This document shows positions 6,404 through 9,027 of a stretch of DNA of 9,027 nt, one piece after another. The notes below the pieces were generated by a model, which searched no databases, was not told the origin of the DNA, and worked only from the letters and a program-made list of their open reading frames with translations. The stretch's first letter is position 1. Every line of letters begins with the position of its first letter. The stretch is from Thermoprotei archaeon (GTDB taxonomy: Archaea > Thermoproteota > Thermoprotei_A > Sulfolobales > Fervidicoccaceae), in assembly GCA_022759165.1 (NCBI GenBank), contig JAEMPT010000100.1, positions 1-9,027 of the forward strand, in the 5' to 3' direction. The translations under genes were made by a program, and so were the position numbers.

Positions 6404-7263
6404 CCAGACACCTCTCTAACTCTAATTTCTCGGAGAGTCTCGGTTAGACTACCTCCAGCGTCATCAAGTGAAAGTGAATATAAGCTTTTCAGGCAATTCT
6501 CCACAACCTTCCTAGCTAATTTATTCCTCTGGGTGAAAATGCATCTGCCGAGCTCTTCAACCATTCCGTGGACTTCTGGGTCATAACATTTCTTTCTCTC
6601 TAGCCTTACTATGGTTACACTTACCTTTGGCCTTGGAAAAAAGGAGCTGGAACTGAAGGTCCCCAATTCTTCAGACTTGAAGATAATGGAAGATATGACT
6701 GATATCCTGCCATAATCGCTTTCCCCGGGCGCGGCTGTTATCCTCCTCGCCACTTCCGTCTGGACGCCTAAAACGGCCATTTTAATATGGTTGTTTCTTA
6801 CCAACTTTAAAAAAATAGGTACAGAGAGAGAAAATGGTGTACTGGAGACGACGAGAGGAATTCGCGTCTTCTTTAAAATTTCTATGCCATCGCCAAGCAC
6901 TAAGGCGATGTTTTCGCTCTTTATTACTCTAGAAGCTATGGAGAAAAGCCTTGGGTCCTTCTCAACCGAAACGACTAATCGCTCGCGAGATGCAATAAAA
7001 GATGTGAGTGTACCTAAACCCGTACCTATTTCGAGCACGACTTCAAAATTGTTCGGGAGAGAGATGGACATTTTTTCCAGATAATCTCTATTAATCGTAA
7101 AGTTCTGGCCCAGCTTTCTTGAAGGTCGGAAGCCAGCGTCCTTAAGTATTTTTGCAGTGATTCTTTTGAGCTGGAGTGAATCTGCCCTAGTGATCTCCTC
7201 CTCTGTGAAGGTCGCTCCTGCCATTTTCAATCGATCTGCTCGATTAATCTGCATAGATTGCAT
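6349..7263 (-). CDS. ksgA: KsgA/Dim1 rRNA adenine N6-dimethyltransferase with altered motif IV
   Basis: The family dimethylates two adjacent adenosines in the 3'-terminal helix of 16S rRNA during small-subunit assembly. KLGQNF, about 50 residues in, is the family N-terminal signature. SAM motif I is VLEIGTGLGTLT. The acidic SVEKD and LGDGIEI motifs follow, as does the C-terminal substrate domain with YGRISV, SSSFFPRPKVSVTIVRL and FTQRNKLARKVV. The catalytic motif, usually N-L/I-P-Y/F, reads S-T-P-F in the context VVSSTPFSLSVP, so the adenine-contacting Asn is replaced by Ser. Start choice is uncertain: TTG 7266, ATG 7263, ATG 7254 or ATG 7224 are all in frame and none has a strong ribosome binding site. 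The first three overlap the DUF655 end (stop at 7246-7244), suggesting coupling; 7224 would give a more usual length. Confidence 0.9.
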   Translation of the reverse strand: MQSMQINRADRLKMAGATFTEEEITRADSLQLKRITAKILKDAGFRPSRKLGQNFTINRDYLEKMSISLPNNFEVVLEIGTGLGTLTSFIASRERLVVSVEKDPRLFSIASRVIKSENIALVLGDGIEILKKTRIPLVVSSTPFSLSVPIFLKLVRNNHIKMAVLGVQTEVARRITAAPGESDYGRISVISSIIFKSEELGTFSSSSFFPRPKVSVTIVRLERKKCYDPEVHGMVEELGRCIFTQRNKLARKVVENCLKSLYSLSLDDAGGSLTETLREIRVREVSGWVMEELARNVLRALRRN

Positions 7264-7921
7264 CAAGTAGTCTCAGATATACGGCCTCTCTCTCCGAGCT
7301 TTTTGGTTTGATGAAAAGGTAGTATCTTTCTCCGCCTTCCATTTCTTTTATAATTCTGGCGGCAATTATGCTTTCCACTCCGTGTAGCTTTACCCCCCTA
7401 AGAGCAACCCTCTCCTCCAGATCGGTGAGGGATTTGAAGGGCGATTTTTTTCTTTCATCTAGAATTATGTTCAGTGTTCTCTTACCTATGCCTGGTAACA
7501 ATTCAAGGGAATGCATCCTTAGCGTTATAGGTCCAGAAATATTGAAAATCTTTACGAAAACTTGCTCGTTCTCCTTAATTATGCTAGCAAGAACTGTGGG
7601 AAGGTTTGACTTAGATACCGATGTAAGCTCCGAGTAGTCTATAGGTCCCGTTATAGACTTTATGGGTCCCTTTCCAATGTAGTCTGAGCCGATGTAAATC
7701 TTTTCGCCCACATCAAAATGCTCACCTTCAGGAACGACAAGCTCTACCAATGTAAAGTATTTTATGCCGATTGCTTGTGCAAGAGGAACTCTTTTGTGCT
7801 CCGGGTGTCTATCGAATGGATTTCCCTGCGGAAGATAGTCCAGAATAGCTGCGGTATCATCTGGAATCTCTTTCCTCCCATAGAAACGAGACCGCCTTCC
7901 CTCGCCAGGTTCCCAGTGCAT
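7244..7921 (-). CDS. DUF655 protein with helix-hairpin-helix motifs
   Basis: A 225-residue protein of the archaeal DUF655 family, which has no proven biochemical function. Its constant position between rpoF and ksgA and its nucleic-acid-binding folds suggest an RNA or ribosome role (inference). The N-terminus has the family signature AAILDYLPQGNP (24-35), then RVPLAQAIGIKYFTLVEL (44-61). An OB-like beta segment follows (about 55-95). Helix-hairpin-helix LLPGIGKRTL (141-150) leads into KSPFKSLTDLEER (159-171), typical of a tandem HhH unit. The start ATG has GGTGA (7932-7928) 6 nt upstream, which fixes it. TATA-like sequences on the minus strand near 7961-7983 suggest it heads a transcript with ksgA, hemK and trmJ. 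Confidence 0.92.
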   Translation of the reverse strand: MHWEPGEGRRSRFYGRKEIPDDTAAILDYLPQGNPFDRHPEHKRVPLAQAIGIKYFTLVELVVPEGEHFDVGEKIYIGSDYIGKGPIKSITGPIDYSELTSVSKSNLPTVLASIIKENEQVFVKIFNISGPITLRMHSLELLPGIGKRTLNIILDERKKSPFKSLTDLEERVALRGVKLHGVESIIAARIIKEMEGGERYYLFIKPKSSEREAVYLRLLDAIYAD

Positions 7922-8242
7922 CTAACTTCACCATCTCACATGCTAAATGGTGCGGCAGGATGTATTTTTACCGTAGTATTTTAATCGGCCCGCCGCAACA
8001 TTGTATTTTTAAGATTTATCCTTCGATATTCTAACGATATATATTGTTCAACCCTCACTTTTATCTCTATTTCTTGAAGCAATGTACTATGATCTTTTCG
8101 AGCTTTAAAGCAGATTGATTACCTCGTTGAATTTATCTGTGATCCGCATCCATTGAAGGTTACAATTGAAGGAAGCGCCCATTAGGATAAAAGATTAGCT
8201 TATGATTGGTTGAGTGGTTTTATAAGTATCCATATTAATTCC
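7922..8242 (-). other. Gap between rpoF and DUF655, no convincing gene
   Basis: This 321-bp A+T-rich stretch has no tRNA, rRNA or clear C/D-box RNA that I can see. On the minus strand it holds a good TATA-like CTTATAAAACC (8226-8216), then a 25-codon frame starting at ATG 8182 (ends 8105; contains MRITDKFNEVINLL). Another frame, 8118-7981 (45 codons), includes LLQEIEIKVRVEQYISLEYR. The two frames overlap and could be one small gene broken by a frameshift, or chance. The left end holds the promoter of the DUF655 operon. ATTGAAGG is repeated at 8152-8159 and 8165-8172. Confidence 0.4.
7961..7985 (-). promoter_or_regulatory. Probable promoter of the DUF655-ksgA-hemK-trmJ operon
   Basis: On the minus strand two TATA-like boxes occur, ATTAAAATA (7985-7977) and TAAAAATACA (7970-7961). 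These place initiation near 7953 or 7940, a short leader before the GGTGA ribosome binding site and the ATG at 7921. The 10-mer TGTATTTTTA (plus strand) recurs at 8002-8011. GC-rich GTGCGGC/GCCGCAAC segments flank the boxes as an imperfect inverted repeat. Position supports a promoter; no experiment is implied. Confidence 0.45.
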
Positions 8243-8584
8243 TTAGTCGCGGCATTTTGACAACTCTTCAACTATTTTTTTAACAATTTCTAAAGATATA
8301 GTTTGATTCTCTGGCGGGAGTAGCGCCCTCACTTCCGCTTCATCCAGAGGAAGGACGTTCAGAAGCATTATCGCCACATCCTTAGGCACTCCTAATGACT
8401 CTAGCTTTAGCCTTATTTCGCTAGCAACATCTGGAGAACAGCCAATAGTTATTTGGTTTAGAAATTCGTTTGTTCGAGCAACAATTGGGCTCGATTCAAT
8501 CGTCTGAACCCCAAATTTTTCTTTAATTATACGAAGCGCCTCGTAATTATCAATAGGGTTACTAACCAAAATTTTTCTTACCAA
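8243..8584 (-). CDS. rpoF: DNA-directed RNA polymerase subunit F (Rpb4)
   Basis: The archaeal Rpb4 homologue; with RpoE (Rpb7) it forms the stalk of RNA polymerase, which contacts nascent RNA and helps promoter opening. At 113 residues it has the normal length. The N-terminal strand and helix (KILVSNPIDNYEALRIIKEK) precede an all-helical HRDC-like C-terminal half with LESLGVPKDVAIMLLNVLP and DEAEVRALLPPEN (80-92), the latter matching the family's conserved L.E.E...I.P. The start is TTG, since an in-frame TAA lies just upstream and the N-terminus fits the family. It follows rpl21e by 18 bp, so co-transcription is likely. It is usually followed directly by DUF655, but here a 321-bp gap intervenes. 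Confidence 0.93.
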   Translation of the reverse strand: MVRKILVSNPIDNYEALRIIKEKFGVQTIESSPIVARTNEFLNQITIGCSPDVASEIRLKLESLGVPKDVAIMLLNVLPLDEAEVRALLPPENQTISLEIVKKIVEELSKCRD

Positions 8585-8602
8585 CTTTTACCAACTCAAC
8601 AA

Positions 8603-8926
8603 TCATTTTTGATTTTCATTGAGAGCAGTATTTTGGAGTGGCTTAAGGTGCTCTGGCCTCACGAAAAACGTTTTTTTAACGCTTCCTTCATAGAGAACAG
8701 CGACATATGCCCTTCCTCTCTTACCAACGATCTCTACAGTCCTTCCTTGATACCTTCTATGAGGCATGCCCTTGTGAACAGATGGATTTATGTCTATAAC
8801 TGCCTTCTCCCCTGGGTTATATTCTATCATTAGGAGGCTCAGCGATGGAACTGCTCCCCTTTCTCTGATATTCTTTCTCAACAGCTTCCTTGTTCTGTGC
8901 CTAAGTCCTCTAGGTGCTCTTACCAT
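8603..8926 (-). CDS. rpl21e: Large-subunit ribosomal protein L21e
   Basis: An archaeal/eukaryotic-specific protein of the 50S subunit with an SH3-like fold contacting 23S and 5S rRNA. The length of 107 residues is slightly above the usual ~97 because of a short C-terminal tail after PEHLKP. Diagnostic segments are RHRTRKLLRKNIRERG (residues 9-24), INPSVHKGMPHRRYQGRTVEIVG with its PSVHKGMPH core, GKRGRAYVAVL, and VRPEHLKP at the end. The start is ATG at 8926, preceded by GGAAGTGA at suitable spacing. It is the first gene of the minus-strand cluster. A mobile-element end (copy C) lies about 50 bp upstream, so its promoter must lie in or next to that element. Confidence 0.95.
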   Translation of the reverse strand: MVRAPRGLRHRTRKLLRKNIRERGAVPSLSLLMIEYNPGEKAVIDINPSVHKGMPHRRYQGRTVEIVGKRGRAYVAVLYEGSVKKTFFVRPEHLKPLQNTALNENQK

Positions 8927-8945
8927 TTCTCTTCACTTCCTAATG

Positions 8946-8962
8946 TACTATATTCAGTTTTC
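8946..8962 (-). promoter_or_regulatory. Possible promoter of rpl21e-rpoF
   Basis: On the minus strand GAAAACTGAATATAGTA combines a purine-rich BRE-like part (8962-8958) with an A+T-rich box (8957-8947). Expected initiation is very close to the start codon. It is the only candidate in the 47 bp between relic C and the gene; a promoter beyond the window is equally possible. Confidence 0.3.
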
Positions 8963-8973
8963 ACGGATGACTC

Positions 8974-9027
8974 TGACCTCCTCCCTACCTTGAAGACGAG
9001 GGTTTCCCTTCAGGGAGTTCACAGGTT
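8974..9027 (-). mobile_element. IS200/IS605-like element end (copy C, cut by window edge)
   Basis: Read on the minus strand, hairpin 1 is TCCC-TGAA-GGGA (9016-9005), the linker is GGGAAACCC (9008-9000 region), and a decayed hairpin 2 has CCCT/AGGG arms (9002-8983) with CTTCAA in the loop. The tail GAGGAGGTCA (8983-8974) is identical to the copy A tail over 10 bases. Any gene belonging to the element would lie beyond 9027. Orientation is opposite to copies A and B. Confidence 0.5.

Noticed and set aside
7718..7984. 88-codon plus-strand frame near the DUF655 start
   Set aside because: Mostly antisense to DUF655 and its promoter; the composition looks non-coding.
8152..8172. Repeated ATTGAAGG as a possible CRISPR-like or operator repeat
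   Set aside because: Only two copies of 8 bp with no further periodicity; compatible with chance in A+T-rich DNA.
1..9027. Defence or toxin-antitoxin system, CRISPR array, tRNA genes
   Set aside because: No Cas, nuclease, toxin or antitoxin motifs, no regularly spaced repeats and no T-arm/anticodon pattern were seen on either strand; the ASCH gene alone is not evidence of such a system.

Overview
The window is archaeal chromosome, about 45% G+C by eye. The evidence is the gene set: aIF5A, SRP54, Pus10, RNA polymerase subunit F (Rpb4), ribosomal protein L21e, a KsgA/Dim1 dimethylase and a DUF655 protein. Starts are frequently UUG, some genes carry GGTG/GAGGT Shine-Dalgarno sequences, and upstream sequences hold TATA-like boxes. 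A thermophilic Thermoproteota- or Korarchaeota-like lineage is plausible, but I cannot fix the taxon from sequence alone.

Layout. 1-246 holds no intact gene; it contains decayed mobile-element sequence (copy A). 247-732 (-) encodes an ASCH-domain protein, divergent from surE (895-1701, +). 1702-1979 holds a nested hairpin after surE, a TATA-like promoter and a second mobile-element relic (copy B) in the aIF5A leader. 1980-5051 (+) is a compact aif5A-srp54-pus10 block. Convergent to it, and touching pus10 by a 17-bp overlap, is a minus-strand block reading from right to left: rpl21e, rpoF, a 320-bp gap, DUF655, ksgA, hemK/prmC-like, trmJ-like. Copy C of the mobile-element end, on the minus strand, sits at the right edge about 50 bp upstream of rpl21e.

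Function. Apart from surE (a nucleotidase) and the ASCH protein, everything serves translation: elongation (aIF5A), membrane targeting of nascent proteins (SRP54), tRNA modification (Pus10, TrmJ-like), release-factor methylation (HemK/PrmC-like), rRNA dimethylation (KsgA), the ribosome itself (L21e) and transcription (RpoF). srp54, pus10, rpl21e, rpoF, DUF655, ksgA and hemK often lie in one co-directional series in archaea. Here the rpl21e-hemK part is inverted against srp54-pus10.

The most interesting signals are: (1) three diverged copies of a two-hairpin end motif finishing in GAGGAGGTCA-like sequence, resembling IS200/IS605 (TnpB-type) element ends with no transposase in the window; two of them are preceded by a shared, apparently coding tract; (2) a KsgA whose catalytic NLPY motif reads STPF; (3) an unusual double translation-start region for the hemK-like gene. 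I found no convincing new defence system, CRISPR array, tRNA or rRNA.
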